A stretch of 64,000 nt of DNA from Pseudomonas linyingensis. Its GTDB lineage: Bacteria; Pseudomonadota; Gammaproteobacteria; Pseudomonadales; Pseudomonadaceae. The stretch spans positions 1-64,000 of the forward strand of contig NZ_FNZE01000007.1 of NCBI RefSeq assembly GCF_900109175.1, in the 5' to 3' direction. A program made the translations under genes and the position numbers. This document shows, one piece after another, positions 24,200 to 35,277 of this stretch; the first letter of the stretch is position 1; every line of letters begins with the position of its first letter. The notes under the pieces are model-generated. The model did no database searches. It was not told the origin of the DNA and was given only the letters and a program-made list of their open reading frames with translations.

Positions 24200-26113
24200 A
24201 TGGCGGGTCCTCAGGTTGCGATTGTCGCGGTGTTGCTGGCCACCCTGACCCTGTTTCTCTGGGGGCGCTGGCGGCATGACCTGGTGGCCATGGCGGCCCT
24301 GCTGGCCTGCGTGCTGCTCGGCCTGGTGCCTGCGGAGGGGGCCTTCGCCGGCTTCGGTCACCCGGCGGTGATCACCGTCGCCTGCGTGCTGGTGCTCGGT
24401 CATGGCCTGCAGACCAGCGGCGCGGTGGACATCCTGGCGCAGCGCCTGCTGCCCGGCGGCGTGGGGCCGAGGGCCAGCCTGCTGGCGCTGCTGGTGCTGG
24501 CCGCGGTGCTGTCGAGCTTCATGAACAATGTCGGCGCCCTGGCGCTGTTGATGCCGATCGCCCTGCAGATGGCGGCGAAACACCGGCTGGCGCCGGGCAG
24601 GGTGCTGATGCCGCTGTCCTTCGCCTCGATCCTCGGCGGCATGACTACGCTGATCGGTACGCCACCCAACCTGATCGTCTCCGCCTACCGCGAGTCCAAT
24701 GGCCTAGTCGGCTTCGCCATGTTCGACTTCGCCCCGGTGGGCGTGGCCGTGGCGCTGTTCGGCCTGCTGTTCATCGGTCTGCTCGGTTGGCGCTGGGTGC
24801 CCAGCCACGGACCGGCCGTGAGTGCCGGTTTCGAGAGCGAAGCCTATCTCAGCGAGGTGATCATCGAGGAGGGCAGCAAGGCCGCCAACAAGACCCTGCA
24901 CGAGGTCGAGCAGATGCTCGATGAGGCCGACGCGCAGATTGTCGGGTTGGTGCGCCGTGACGTGCGGGTCGTCGCCCCCGGCCCATGGCGGCGGCTGCAC
25001 GAAGGCGACATCCTGATTGTCCAGGTCGAGCCGGCGTCGTTGGCCAAGGTCTTGTCCAGCCTGGGACTCCATCTGGTGGGGGATGTGCCGGCGCCACCGC
25101 CGGAGATCGCGGCGACTGCCGAGGCTGTCGAAACTGTCGAGAGCGCCGAGGCGGAACCCGCCGGCCGCCAGCCGCCGGACGACGGCCAGCCCGCCGCGGA
25201 AGCGGGGCAGGCTGCTGCGGTGGAATCGTCCAGGGAGACCGCCAGAAGCGGCGCGGAAGAGGTGGTGATCCAGGAGCTGGTGGTGACGCCTGGTTCGTCG
25301 CTGATCCGCCGCTCGGCCACCGATCTGGAACTGCGCAGCCGCTACGGCATCAATCTGCTGGCCATCTCGCGTCAGGGCCTGCGCATGATCCACCGCCTGC
25401 GCGCGACGCCGCTGCGCGCCGGCGATGTGCTGCTGATGCAGGGCGGCAGCGAGGCGCTGGCCGGCTTTGCCGGGCTGTTCGGCTGCCTGCCGCTGGCGGC
25501 CCGCGACATCCGCGTGCCGAGGCAGGGCCAGGCGCTGCTCGCCGGCCTGGTAATGGCGCTGAGCGTGGCCGCCGCCGCCAGCGGCCTGCTGCCGGTGGTC
25601 GTGGCCTTCGCCGGCGGCGCACTGGCCTTCGCGGTGCTCGGCATTGTTCCGCTGCGATCCCTGTACACGGCGATCGACTGGCCGGTGATCGTGTTGCTCG
25701 GCGCCATGCTGCCGGTGGCCGATGCCATGCTGAGCACCGGCGCGGCCGGCAGCATCGCGCGCCTGCTGCTCGAGTACCTGGCCCGTGGCGACGCGGTGCT
25801 GGCGCTGGTGCTGTTGCTGGTGGTGACCATGACTCTCTCCGACCTGATGAACAACGCCGCCACCGCCGCGGTGATGTGCCCGATCGCCCTGAGCAGCGCG
25901 GCGCAGCTGGCGGTGGATGCCGATGCCTTCCTGATGGCCATCGCAGTGGGCTCCTCCTGCGCCTTCCTCACCCCCATCGGCCACCAGAACAACACCCTGA
26001 TTCTCGGCCCCGGCGGCCTGCGTTTCGGCGATTTCTGGCGCCTGGGCCTGGCGGTGGAGGTGATCGTGGTGGCGGTGGGGGTGCCGATGCTGTTGTGGGT
26101 CTGGCCGTTGTAA
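24200..26113 (+). CDS. SLC13/DASS-type permease with two RCK_C (TrkA-C) domains
   Basis: 637 residues with about eleven to twelve membrane helices split in two halves. The first half carries the substrate/ion signature [15 protein letters not shown] and [12 protein letters not shown]; the second carries [14 protein letters not shown] and [10 protein letters not shown]. Between them lie two soluble TrkA-C-like domains (about residues 215-295 and 345-430), separated by an unusual Ala/Glu/Pro-rich linker (about 295-345). Such carriers move sulfate or carboxylates with sodium. The start MAGPQ has a GAGGCGG site. Its presence between the relay genes and pedH is unexplained. Substrate unknown. Confidence 0.82.
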   Translation: MAGPQVAIVAVLLATLTLFLWGRWRHDLVAMAALLACVLLGLVPAEGAFAGFGHPAVITVACVLVLGHGLQTSGAVDILAQRLLPGGVGPRASLLALLVLAAVLSSFMNNVGALALLMPIALQMAAKHRLAPGRVLMPLSFASILGGMTTLIGTPPNLIVSAYRESNGLVGFAMFDFAPVGVAVALFGLLFIGLLGWRWVPSHGPAVSAGFESEAYLSEVIIEEGSKAANKTLHEVEQMLDEADAQIVGLVRRDVRVVAPGPWRRLHEGDILIVQVEPASLAKVLSSLGLHLVGDVPAPPPEIAATAEAVETVESAEAEPAGRQPPDDGQPAAEAGQAAAVESSRETARSGAEEVVIQELVVTPGSSLIRRSATDLELRSRYGINLLAISRQGLRMIHRLRATPLRAGDVLLMQGGSEALAGFAGLFGCLPLAARDIRVPRQGQALLAGLVMALSVAAAASGLLPVVVAFAGGALAFAVLGIVPLRSLYTAIDWPVIVLLGAMLPVADAMLSTGAAGSIARLLLEYLARGDAVLALVLLLVVTMTLSDLMNNAATAAVMCPIALSSAAQLAVDADAFLMAIAVGSSCAFLTPIGHQNNTLILGPGGLRFGDFWRLGLAVEVIVVAVGVPMLLWVWPL

Positions 26114-26146
26114 AGCACCGCCGTGCGGGCCTTTGGGCGGGGTATT

Positions 26147-26160
26147 GCTACCAAGGAAGC
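26147..26160 (+). promoter_or_regulatory. candidate alcohol-regulon box upstream of pedH
   Basis: GCTACCAAGGAAGC, 124 bases before the pedH start and about 45 bases before the paired palindromes, the same order as at exaA. Confidence 0.5.
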
Positions 26161-26203
26161 ATGTCTTTGCCCCCTGCGATCAATTGTTGCGTTACCCCCT
26201 GCG

Positions 26204-26237
26204 GCGAAGAATTCCCTGCAGACCGGGAAAAATTCCC
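26204..26237. promoter_or_regulatory. paired GGGAA-N3-TTCCC palindromes upstream of pedH
   Basis: Site A GCGAAGAATTCCC (26204-26216, one mismatch) and site B GGGAAAAATTCCC (26225-26237, perfect, extended to CCGGG...CCCGG). Starts are 21 bases apart. They lie only 34-67 bases before the start codon, downstream of the TACC box, a position that would suit a repressor. Confidence 0.6.
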
Positions 26238-26270
26238 GGCGATAACAATGAACCCGCAGAGGTAGCCGCA

Positions 26271-28055
26271 ATGAATCACTCCGGTCTCACCCATTCTTTT
26301 GCCCGGACCGCCCTGAGCCTTGCGCTGGTGCTGTCCGGCATGTCGGCCTGGGCCGTCACCGACGACGACATCCTCAAGGACGCCCAGACCCCCGACCAGA
26401 TCGTCACCAACGGCATGGGCCTGCAGGGCCAGCGCTACAGCACCCTCGAAGCCCTCAACAGCAACAACGTCAAGGAGCTGCGTCCGGTGTGGGGCTTCTC
26501 CTTCGGTGGCGAGAAGCAGCGCGGCCAGCAGGCCCAGCCGCTGGTCAAGGATGGCGTGATGTTCCTGACCGCCTCCTACTCGCGGGTGTTCGCGGTGGAT
26601 GCGCGTACCGGCAAGGAGCTGTGGCAGTACGACGCGCGCCTGCCCGACGGTATCATGCCGTGCTGTGACGTGATCAACCGTGGCGTCGCCCTGTACGGCG
26701 ACCTGGTGATCTTCGGCACCTTGGATGCCAAGCTGGTTGCCCTCAACAAGGACACCGGCAAGGTGGTGTGGAAGAAGACCGTGGCCGACTACAAGGCCGG
26801 CTACTCGATCACCGCCGCGCCGCTGGTGGTCAACGGCAAGCTGATCACCGGCGTGTCCGGTGGCGAGTTCGGCGTGGTCGGCAAGATCGAAGCCTACAAC
26901 CCGACCAACGGCGAGCTGCTGTGGACCCGTCCGACCGTGGAAGGCCACATGGGCTACGTCTACAAGGACGGCAAGAAGGTCGAGCACGGCATCACCGGTG
27001 GCGAAGCCGGCAAGTCCTGGCCGGGCGACCTGTGGAAGACCGGCGGCGCGGCGCCGTGGCTGGGCGGCTACTACGACCCGGAAACCAACCAGCTGCTGTT
27101 CGGTACCGGCAACCCGGCGCCGTGGAACTCGCACCTGCGCCCCGGCGACAACCTCTACTCGTCCTCGCGCCTGGCGCTGAACCCGGACGACGGCACCATC
27201 AAGTGGCACTTCCAGACCACGCCGCACGACGGCTGGGACTACGACGGCGTCAACGAACTGGTGTCGTTCAACTACCAGGACGGCGGCAAGACCGTGAAGG
27301 CGGCCGGTACCGCCGACCGCAACGGCTTCTTCTACGTGCTCGACCGCACCAACGGCAAGTTCATCCGCGGCTTCCCGTTCGTCGACAAGATCACCTGGGC
27401 CAAGGGCCTGGACAAGAACGGCCGGCCGATCTACGACGACGCCAACCGTCCGGGCTCGCCGAACGACGCCGGCGCGCAGGGCAAGACCGTCACCGTGGCG
27501 CCGTCGTTCCTCGGCGGCAAGAACTGGATGCCGATGGCCTACAGCCAGGACACCGGGCTGTTCTACGTGCCGTCCAACGAGTGGAGCATGGACATCTGGA
27601 ACGAAGGCACCGCCTACAAGAAGGGCGCGGCCTACCTGGGTGCCGGCTTCACCATCCATCCGCTCAACGAGGATTACATCGGCGTGCTGCGCGCCATCGA
27701 TCCGAAGACCGGCAAGGAAGTCTGGCGCTACAAGAACTACGCGCCGCTGTGGGGCGGCGTGCTGGCCACCAAGGGCAACCTGGTGTTCACCGGCAACCCG
27801 GAAGGCTACCTGATGGCCTTCGACGCCAAGACCGGCAAGAAGCTCTACGAGTTCCAGACCGGCTCGGGCGTGATCGGCTCGCCGATCACCTGGGAGATGG
27901 ACGGCGAGCAGTACGTCTCCGTGCTGTCCGGCTGGGGCGGCGCCGTACCGCTGTGGGGCGGCGAGGTGGCCAAGCGCATCAAGGACTTCAACCAGGGCGG
28001 CATGGTGTGGACCTTCAAGCTGCCGAAGGAAGTGGCGGCGGTCGCCAAGCGCTGA
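26271..28055 (+). CDS. pedH: PQQ-dependent alcohol dehydrogenase, lanthanide type (PedH)
   Basis: 594 residues, signal peptide 1-28 (ends AWA). An eight-bladed periplasmic quinoprotein like ExaA, with the vicinal pair MPCCDV. The catalytic aspartate D323 is followed by D325 (GWDYDGVN): the extra aspartate two residues on is the hallmark of lanthanide-dependent enzymes (XoxF, PedH), and the numbering agrees with that reported for PedH of P. putida. It oxidises alcohols and aldehydes when rare-earth ions are present. An AGAGG site supports the start. Paired palindromes and a TACC box lie upstream. It is followed by a chemoreceptor gene. Confidence 0.96.
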   Translation: MNHSGLTHSFARTALSLALVLSGMSAWAVTDDDILKDAQTPDQIVTNGMGLQGQRYSTLEALNSNNVKELRPVWGFSFGGEKQRGQQAQPLVKDGVMFLTASYSRVFAVDARTGKELWQYDARLPDGIMPCCDVINRGVALYGDLVIFGTLDAKLVALNKDTGKVVWKKTVADYKAGYSITAAPLVVNGKLITGVSGGEFGVVGKIEAYNPTNGELLWTRPTVEGHMGYVYKDGKKVEHGITGGEAGKSWPGDLWKTGGAAPWLGGYYDPETNQLLFGTGNPAPWNSHLRPGDNLYSSSRLALNPDDGTIKWHFQTTPHDGWDYDGVNELVSFNYQDGGKTVKAAGTADRNGFFYVLDRTNGKFIRGFPFVDKITWAKGLDKNGRPIYDDANRPGSPNDAGAQGKTVTVAPSFLGGKNWMPMAYSQDTGLFYVPSNEWSMDIWNEGTAYKKGAAYLGAGFTIHPLNEDYIGVLRAIDPKTGKEVWRYKNYAPLWGGVLATKGNLVFTGNPEGYLMAFDAKTGKKLYEFQTGSGVIGSPITWEMDGEQYVSVLSGWGGAVPLWGGEVAKRIKDFNQGGMVWTFKLPKEVAAVAKR

Positions 28056-28076
28056 TCCGCACAGGGTGAAACACGG

Positions 28077-28095
28077 GGCCGGCTTCTTGCCGGCC
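28077..28095 (+). terminator. hairpin after pedH, possible terminator
   Basis: GGCCGGC-TTCTT-GCCGGCC, 22 bases past the pedH stop. The T-run is poor (TCGTCGTTT), so efficiency is doubtful. Confidence 0.45.
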
Positions 28096-28320
28096 TCGTC
28101 GTTTGTGCGCTCCGCGTGTGGGATGGCGCGCCATCCTAAAGTTTGTCGGGAAAGGGCCGATGTATCAGCGATGGCCCCGTGCATGCTGGTTGCAGCCGTC
28201 TGCTGACGGTCGGCGCTGCTGCGTTTCGAACAAGAACAATGTCGGCACACCCGGTGACCGCCGTGGAGTCAGTTCAGCTCCGTGGCGCCTGAGGTGGTCA
28301 GCCCCCATCGAGGACTTTCC

Positions 28321-29922
28321 ATGTCATTCAACTTTCCCCGTGCCGTTGCCGAGCGCCTGATCCTGGGTGGCGGTGCGGCGTTGCTGCTCCTGGCGCAGTC
28401 GCAGGGCGGGTGGCCGCTCTGGCTGTGCTTCGCTCTGCTGCTGGTGTTGCCCTGGCTGGCACCGGCCTGGCAGCGTGTGCGCGCTGGCCGTCGGGGCGGG
28501 GAGGTCGCGGTCGATGTCGACCAGTTGGCCCGCGAGCTGTCCTTTTCGGTCAGTCACAACGCCCTGTCGGCCGCCGGTGTGGCCTATTCGGTGCAGCACC
28601 TGGCCGCGCGGGTAGAGTCGCAGGTCGATGCCGCCGCTCGCATCGTCGGCAATGCCGAGGTGATGATCGCCACCGAGGCACAGACTTCGGCGCTCAGTCG
28701 CCAGGCGGTGGAAGCCGCCATCGAGGCGCGGCAGAGCAGCGATGCTGGCCGGCGCGTACTGGTCGACACCATCGGCCGCATGCAGCAGCTGCGTCAGCAG
28801 GCCGGCGCCAGCCGTGCGCTGATCGAGGAGCTGAACCGGCGCAGCGCGGAGATCCAGCGGGTCACCGGGGTGATCCAGGCGATCGCCAGCCAGACCAACC
28901 TGCTGGCGCTCAACGCGGCGATCGAGGCCGCCCGCGCCGGCGAGCACGGCCGCGGTTTCGCCGTGGTGGCCGGCGAGGTGCGCAGCCTGGCCGGACGCAC
29001 CGCGGCGGCGACCGCCGAGGTCGGCGAGATGATCGGCGAGATTCAGCGCCAGACCGGCGAGGTGGTCGAGCAGATCCGCAGTCTGTCCGCCGAGCTGGTT
29101 ACCGGCGTGGCCGAGGTCGAGCGTGCCGGTCAGCATCTGGACAGCATCGCCGCCCTGTCGGTCGGCGTGGAACAGCAGATCAGCGAAATCGCCGCCGGCT
29201 CGGACAACAATCGCTGCCAGCTCGGCAGCCTGTTCGAAGCGGTGGGCCAGATGCGCAGCGACCTGGCGGCCAGCGACGAGCAGACCCGTCGCCTGGAAGG
29301 CGAGGCGGTGAAGCTGGAGGAGTTGACCGAGACGATCAGCGAGCAGCTGGCCGCGGTGGCCCTGGACGACTATCACCAGCGCGTCTACGACCTGGCTCGC
29401 GAGGGCGCCCGGGAGATCGCCCGGCAGTTCGAGGCGGCGATCAAGAGCGGCCGGATCAGCCTGGGCGACCTGTTCGATCGCCACTACCAGCCGATTCCCG
29501 GTACCCAGCCGCAGAAGTTCAGCAGCCGCTTCGACCGCTTCACCGACGAGGTCCTGCCGGCCATTCAGGAGCCGCTGCTGACTCGTCACGAGGGCGTGGT
29601 GTTCGCCATCGCCTGCACGCCGGACGGCTATGTGCCGACCCACAACCGGGCGTTCAGCCAGGCGCTCACCGGCGATCTGCAGGTGGACATGCACCACAGC
29701 CGCAGCAAGCGGCTGTTCACCGACCGTACCGGGATCCGCTGTGGCAGCCACCGGCAGCCGCTGCTGATGCAGACCTATACCCGCGATACCGGCGAGCTGA
29801 TGCACGACCTGTCGGTGCCGATCTTTATCCAGGGTCGGCACTGGGGTGGCCTGCGCCTGGGCTACCAGCCGGAAACCGTGGTGTCGGCGGCCACGCGACA
29901 ATCCGCTCCGGTCGCGGCCTGA
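28321..29922 (+). CDS. methyl-accepting chemotaxis protein with C-terminal sensor domain
   Basis: 533 residues. Two closely spaced N-terminal membrane helices (about 10-26 and 30-48) have almost no periplasmic loop. The signalling domain contains the conserved hairpin tip ([38 protein letters not shown]). Residues about 370-525 form a separate cytoplasmic domain ([42 protein letters not shown]) that is probably the sensor. Placed 265 bases after pedH, it may guide cells to alcohols or metals, but nothing in the sequence names the signal. GAGGAC lies before the start. Confidence 0.88.
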   Translation: MSFNFPRAVAERLILGGGAALLLLAQSQGGWPLWLCFALLLVLPWLAPAWQRVRAGRRGGEVAVDVDQLARELSFSVSHNALSAAGVAYSVQHLAARVESQVDAAARIVGNAEVMIATEAQTSALSRQAVEAAIEARQSSDAGRRVLVDTIGRMQQLRQQAGASRALIEELNRRSAEIQRVTGVIQAIASQTNLLALNAAIEAARAGEHGRGFAVVAGEVRSLAGRTAAATAEVGEMIGEIQRQTGEVVEQIRSLSAELVTGVAEVERAGQHLDSIAALSVGVEQQISEIAAGSDNNRCQLGSLFEAVGQMRSDLAASDEQTRRLEGEAVKLEELTETISEQLAAVALDDYHQRVYDLAREGAREIARQFEAAIKSGRISLGDLFDRHYQPIPGTQPQKFSSRFDRFTDEVLPAIQEPLLTRHEGVVFAIACTPDGYVPTHNRAFSQALTGDLQVDMHHSRSKRLFTDRTGIRCGSHRQPLLMQTYTRDTGELMHDLSVPIFIQGRHWGGLRLGYQPETVVSAATRQSAPVAA

Positions 29923-30007
29923 CCGTGGCCTGAGCCGCACGCAGGATGCCGGCCCGTGCCGGCGTCTTGCGCTTTGGCCGGGTGCGTGCCAACTTTCAGC
30001 GGTCGTT

Positions 30008-30019
30008 ACTACCAAATAA
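30008..30019 (+). promoter_or_regulatory. candidate alcohol-regulon box upstream of exaC
   Basis: ACTACCAAATAA, 131 bases before the exaC start. The weakest match of the group (AAATAA in place of AAGG). Confidence 0.4.
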
Positions 30020-30114
30020 CGAGCTTCTGCATTCCAACGGCGCATACCGGCGCCGTGCGCTGGCTGACACCATCAACCCACAGTCCGCGCAGAACCAGAA
30101 CCAGTCCGGACCGC

Positions 30115-30122
30115 AACAATAA
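30115..30122 (+). promoter_or_regulatory. candidate Hfq/Crc CA-motif before exaC
   Basis: AACAATAA immediately before the AGAGAGG ribosome site of exaC; fits AAYAAYAA. Confidence 0.6.
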
Positions 30123-30138
30123 AAGAGAGGCCATGAGC

Positions 30139-31659
<1,521 letters not shown>

Positions 31660-31770
31660 GTCTCTCCACCCCCGGCGCGCGTTCCCGGCGCGCCGGTCCT
31701 GTCCTTGTCGATGCGCTCTGCGGAGCGTGGCTGCCATCGGTTTCCCATGGCCTCCGGCAGTCTCTATCGA

Positions 31771-31795
31771 ACGCGGCCTCGGCCGCGTTTTTTTT
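31771..31795 (+). terminator. intrinsic terminator after exaC
   Basis: ACGCGGCC-TC-GGCCGCGT followed by a run of eight T. Separates exaC from the pqq operon. Confidence 0.88.
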
Positions 31796-31847
31796 CGTCC
31801 GCAGATTGCCCCGCACCATGCGCCGCGCGGCCTGGCGCCCGGTCAGG

Positions 31848-31859
31848 GCTACCAAGGTC
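31848..31859 (+). promoter_or_regulatory. candidate alcohol-regulon box upstream of pqqA
   Basis: GCTACCAAGGTC, 111 bases before pqqA. A second partial element, CCAAA-N6-TTTGG, lies at about 31875-31890. Confidence 0.5.
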
Positions 31860-31958
31860 AGCCTAAACTCCTTCCAAAGTACCATTTGGCCCGCGCGCCG
31901 GCGGGTGCATAACTGTCTTGCCGGAATTCACCGGTTTCGACAACAAGAGGACTGCGCC

Positions 31959-32030
31959 ATGTGGACCAAGCCCGCCTTCACTGATCTGCGTATTGGCTTC
32001 GAAGTGACGATGTATTTCGCCAACCGTTGA
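31959..32030 (+). CDS. pqqA: PQQ precursor peptide PqqA
   Basis: A 23-residue peptide, [20 protein letters not shown] plus ANR. Its glutamate E15 and tyrosine Y19 (E-V-T-M-Y) are the two residues cross-linked by PqqE to build PQQ. AAGAGG lies 8 bases before the ATG. Too small for ordinary ORF searches, but the motif is unmistakable. It is the first gene of the pqq operon; a hairpin just after the stop may tune how much transcription goes on into pqqB. Confidence 0.97.
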   Translation: MWTKPAFTDLRIGFEVTMYFANR

Positions 32031-32037
32031 TCCACAT

Positions 32038-32058
32038 AGCCCCGGCCCGTCCGGGGCT
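32038..32058 (+). promoter_or_regulatory. pqqA-pqqB hairpin (attenuator-like)
   Basis: AGCCCCGG-CCCGT-CCGGGGCT, eight bases past the pqqA stop and 20 before pqqB, without a strong T-run. Similar structures in other bacteria allow more pqqA than pqqB transcript. Confidence 0.55.
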
Positions 32059-32077
32059 TCCCGCTCGGGAACTGCCC

Positions 32078-32989
32078 ATGCATATCCGTATCCTCGGTTC
32101 CGCCGCCGGTGGCGGTTTCCCGCAGTGGAACTGCAACTGCCGCAACTGCCGCGGCCTGCGCGAAGGCACCCTGCGTGCCAAGGCGCGTACCCAATCCTCC
32201 ATCGCCCTGTCTGACGACGGGGTCAACTGGATCGTCTGCAACGCCTCGCCGGACATCCGCGCACAGATCGAGGCCTTCCCGGCCCTGCAGCCGGCCCGCG
32301 CGCTGCGCGACACGGCGATCCGCGCGCTGATCCTGCTGGACAGCCAGATCGACCACACCACCGGCCTGCTCACCCTGCGCGAAGGCTGCCCGCACGAGGT
32401 GTGGTGCAGCGAGATGGTCCACCAGGACCTGACCAGCGGCTTCCCGCTGTTCAACATGCTCAGCCACTGGCACGGCGGCCTGCGCTGGAATCCGATCGCC
32501 CTCGACCAGAGCTTCACCGTCGCCGCCTGCCCGGCGCTGCGCTTCACGCCGATCCCGCTGCGCAGCGCGGCGCCGCCGTACTCGCCGCACCGCAACGACC
32601 CGCACCCGGGCGACAACCTCGGCCTGCTGGTCGAGGACGTCCGCACTGGCGGCAAGCTGTTCTACGCCCCCGGCCTCGGCCAGGTCGACGGCGCGCTGCT
32701 GGAGTGGATGGGCCAGGCCGACTGTCTGCTGGTCGACGGCACCCTGTGGCGCGACGACGAGATGATCCACGCAGGCGTCGGCGACAAGCTCGGCAGCGCC
32801 ATGGGCCACCTGCCGCAGAGCGGCGCCGGTGGCATGCTCGAGGTGCTCGAGCGCCTGCCCAAGCAGCGCAAGGTGCTCATCCACATCAACAACACCAACC
32901 CGATCCTCGACGAGGATTCGGCCGAACGCGCCGAACTGGACGCGCGCGGCATCGAGGTGTCCTGGGACGGCATGAGCATCGAGCTGTAA
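32078..32989 (+). CDS. pqqB: PQQ biosynthesis protein PqqB
   Basis: 303 residues of metallo-beta-lactamase-like fold. The start [20 protein letters not shown] is characteristic, with the cysteine cluster CNCRNC near residues 19-24 and a later [12 protein letters not shown]. PqqB acts on the cross-linked PqqA-derived tyrosine, probably as a hydroxylase, before PqqC. It lies between pqqA and pqqC; the 127-base gap to pqqC contains several small GC-rich hairpins and an AACAACAA motif. Confidence 0.97.
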   Translation: MHIRILGSAAGGGFPQWNCNCRNCRGLREGTLRAKARTQSSIALSDDGVNWIVCNASPDIRAQIEAFPALQPARALRDTAIRALILLDSQIDHTTGLLTLREGCPHEVWCSEMVHQDLTSGFPLFNMLSHWHGGLRWNPIALDQSFTVAACPALRFTPIPLRSAAPPYSPHRNDPHPGDNLGLLVEDVRTGGKLFYAPGLGQVDGALLEWMGQADCLLVDGTLWRDDEMIHAGVGDKLGSAMGHLPQSGAGGMLEVLERLPKQRKVLIHINNTNPILDEDSAERAELDARGIEVSWDGMSIEL

Positions 32990-33073
32990 ACCCGATAGAA
33001 GGCGGGTCAGGCCGCAGGCGGTGACCCGGCGAGCGGCCCAGCGGGCCGGCGGTGCGCCCGAGCACCGCAACAC

Positions 33074-33081
33074 AACAACAA
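33074..33081 (+). promoter_or_regulatory. candidate Hfq/Crc CA-motif upstream of pqqC
   Basis: AACAACAA, 36 bases before pqqC, extended to a longer AC-rich tract. Confidence 0.45.
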
Positions 33082-33116
33082 CGCGCCGCATCGACTGCGG
33101 CCACCGAGGAGCCAGG

Positions 33117-33869
33117 ATGAGCCAGACTGCCATGAGCCCCGCCGAATTCGAGCAGGCGCTGCGCGCCAAGGGCGCCTACTACCACATCCACCATCCGTTC
33201 CACGTGGCCATGTACGAAGGCCGCGCGAGCCGCGAGCAGATCCAGGGCTGGGTGGCCAACCGCTTCTACTACCAGGTGTGCATCCCGGTGAAGGACGCGG
33301 CGATCATGGCCAACTGCCCGGACCGCGACACCCGCCGCGAGTGGATCCAGCGCATCATCGACCACGACGGCGCACCGGGCGAGGAGGGCGGCATCGAGGC
33401 CTGGCTGCGTCTGGGCGAGTCGGTCGGTCTGGATCGCGCGCAGCTGCTGTCCCAGGAGCTGGTGCTGCCCGGCGTGCGCTTCGCGGTGGACGCCTACGTC
33501 AACTTCGCCCGCCGCGCCAGCTGGCAGGAAGCGGCGAGCAGCTCGCTGACCGAACTGTTCGCCCCGCACATCCACCAGTCGCGTCTCGACGCCTGGCCGG
33601 CGCACTACCCGTGGATCGACCCGACCGGCTACGACTACTTCCGCAAGCGCCTCAAGGAAGCCCGCCGCGACGTCGAGCACGGCCTGCGCATCACCCTGGC
33701 GCACTACACCACCTTCGAGGCCCAGCAGCGCATGCTGGAGATCCTGCAGTTCAAGCTCGACGTGCTGTGGAGCATGCTCGACGCCATGAGCATGGCCTAC
33801 GAGCTGGAACGCCCGCCGTACCACACGGTCACCGCCGAGCGGGTCTGGCACAAGGGGATCGCGCTGTGA
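33117..33869 (+). CDS. pqqC: pyrroloquinoline-quinone synthase PqqC
   Basis: 250 residues, all-helical haem-oxygenase-like fold. It catalyses the last step of PQQ synthesis, an O2-dependent eight-electron oxidation with ring closure and no metal. Conserved features are [10 protein letters not shown] near the N-terminus, [11 protein letters not shown] and [28 protein letters not shown] stretch precedes the ATG. Its stop overlaps the GTG start of pqqD, so both are coupled. Confidence 0.97.
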   Translation: MSQTAMSPAEFEQALRAKGAYYHIHHPFHVAMYEGRASREQIQGWVANRFYYQVCIPVKDAAIMANCPDRDTRREWIQRIIDHDGAPGEEGGIEAWLRLGESVGLDRAQLLSQELVLPGVRFAVDAYVNFARRASWQEAASSSLTELFAPHIHQSRLDAWPAHYPWIDPTGYDYFRKRLKEARRDVEHGLRITLAHYTTFEAQQRMLEILQFKLDVLWSMLDAMSMAYELERPPYHTVTAERVWHKGIAL

Positions 33870-34144
33870 GCGAGCTGAATCTCGAGCAGGTGCCGGCGCT
33901 GCGCCGCGGCTACCGCTTCCAGTGGGAGCCGGCGCAGAACTGCCATGTGCTGCTCTATCCGGAGGGCATGATCAAGCTCAACGACAGCGCCGGCGCGGTT
34001 CTCGCCGAAGTGGATGGCGCGCGCAGCGTGGGCGCGATCGTCGCCGACCTGCAGGCGCGTTTTCCGGATGCCGAGGGCATCGCCGAGGACATTCTGGCTT
34101 TCCTGGAGGTGGCCCATGAGCGGTTCTGGATCGAGTTTCGCTAA
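33866..34144 (+). CDS. pqqD: PqqA-binding protein PqqD
   Basis: 92 residues starting with GTG at 33866, in GTGA overlap with the pqqC stop. PqqD is the peptide chaperone that presents PqqA to the radical SAM enzyme PqqE. Features: [20 protein letters not shown], then [18 protein letters not shown], then the helical end ([15 protein letters not shown]). It overlaps pqqE by 29 bases. The gene uses a non-ATG start and is therefore missed by ATG-only searches. Confidence 0.96.
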   Translation: MSELNLEQVPALRRGYRFQWEPAQNCHVLLYPEGMIKLNDSAGAVLAEVDGARSVGAIVADLQARFPDAEGIAEDILAFLEVAHERFWIEFR

Positions 34145-35270
34145 GCCGGGGCACACGCCCGGCCCGCCGCTGTGGCTGCTCGCCGAGCTGACCTACCGCT
34201 GCCCGCTGCAGTGCCCGTACTGCTCCAACCCGCTGGACTTCGCCAAGCAGGGCGAGGAGCTGAGCACCGCGCAGTGGATCGAGGTGTTCCGCCAGGCCCG
34301 CGAGCTGGGCGCCGCGCAGCTCGGCTTCTCCGGCGGCGAGCCGCTGGTGCGCCAGGACCTGGTCGAGCTGATCGCCGCCGCCCGCGAACTGGGCTACTAC
34401 ACCAACCTGATCACCTCCGGCATCGGCCTGACCGAGGCGAAGATCGCCAGCTTCCGCGAGGCCGGCCTCGACCATATCCAGATCAGCTTCCAGGCCGCCG
34501 ACGAGGAGGTGAACAACCTGCTGGCCGGTTCGCCCAAGGCCTTCGCCCAGAAGCTGGCGATGGCCCGCGCGGTGAAGGCACAGGGCTACCCGATGGTGCT
34601 CAACTTCGTCACCCACCGGCACAACATCGACAACATCGAGCGGATCATCGAACTGTGCCTCGAGCTGGAGGCCGACTTCGTCGAGCTGGCCACCTGCCAG
34701 TTCTACGGCTGGGCCGAGCTGAACCGCGCCGGGCTTTTGCCGACCAAGGCGCAGCTGGAGCGCGCCGAGCGCATCACCAACGAGTGGCGCGACAAGCTCG
34801 CCGCGCAGAAGCATCCGTGCAAGCTGATTTTCGTCACCCCGGACTACTACGAGGAGCGGCCCAAGGCGTGCATGAACGGCTGGGGCAACCTGTTCCTCGA
34901 CATCACCCCGGACGGTACCGCGCTGCCGTGCCACAGCGCGCGCCAGCTGCCGGTGCAGTTCCCCAACGTGCGCGAGCACAGTCTCAAGCACATCTGGTTC
35001 GAGTCCTTCGGCTTCAACCGCTACCGCGGCGACGACTGGATGCCCGAGCCGTGCCGCTCCTGCGACGAGAAGGACCGCGACTTCGGCGGCTGCCGCTGCC
35101 AGGCGTTCATGCTCACCGGCAATGCCGACAACGCCGACCCGGTGTGCAGCAAGTCGGCGCACCACGGCCTGATCCTCGACGCCCGCCGCGAGGCGGAAGA
35201 AGCGCCGTGGAGCCTGGAGCAGCTGACCGCGCGCAACGAGCGGGCGTCGAAAATCATCTGCAAGGGCTGA
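34116..35270 (+). CDS. pqqE: PqqA peptide cyclase PqqE (radical SAM)
   Basis: 384 residues. The radical-SAM cluster motif C29-x3-C33-x2-C36 ([10 protein letters not shown]) is near the N-terminus, with GGEPLVR behind it. A SPASM-type C-terminal region carries further cysteines ([25 protein letters not shown]). It forms the Glu-Tyr carbon-carbon bond in PqqA. The start at 34116 lies inside pqqD, giving a coupled overlap and the usual protein length. Followed by pqqH after 7 bases. Confidence 0.97.
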   Translation: MSGSGSSFAKPGHTPGPPLWLLAELTYRCPLQCPYCSNPLDFAKQGEELSTAQWIEVFRQARELGAAQLGFSGGEPLVRQDLVELIAAARELGYYTNLITSGIGLTEAKIASFREAGLDHIQISFQAADEEVNNLLAGSPKAFAQKLAMARAVKAQGYPMVLNFVTHRHNIDNIERIIELCLELEADFVELATCQFYGWAELNRAGLLPTKAQLERAERITNEWRDKLAAQKHPCKLIFVTPDYYEERPKACMNGWGNLFLDITPDGTALPCHSARQLPVQFPNVREHSLKHIWFESFGFNRYRGDDWMPEPCRSCDEKDRDFGGCRCQAFMLTGNADNADPVCSKSAHHGLILDARREAEEAPWSLEQLTARNERASKIICKG

Positions 35271-35277
35271 GGGCCGC

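Noticed and set aside
26148-28250. Minus-strand ORF of 700 codons opposite pedH
   Set aside because: Shadow of pedH; also runs through its upstream operators.
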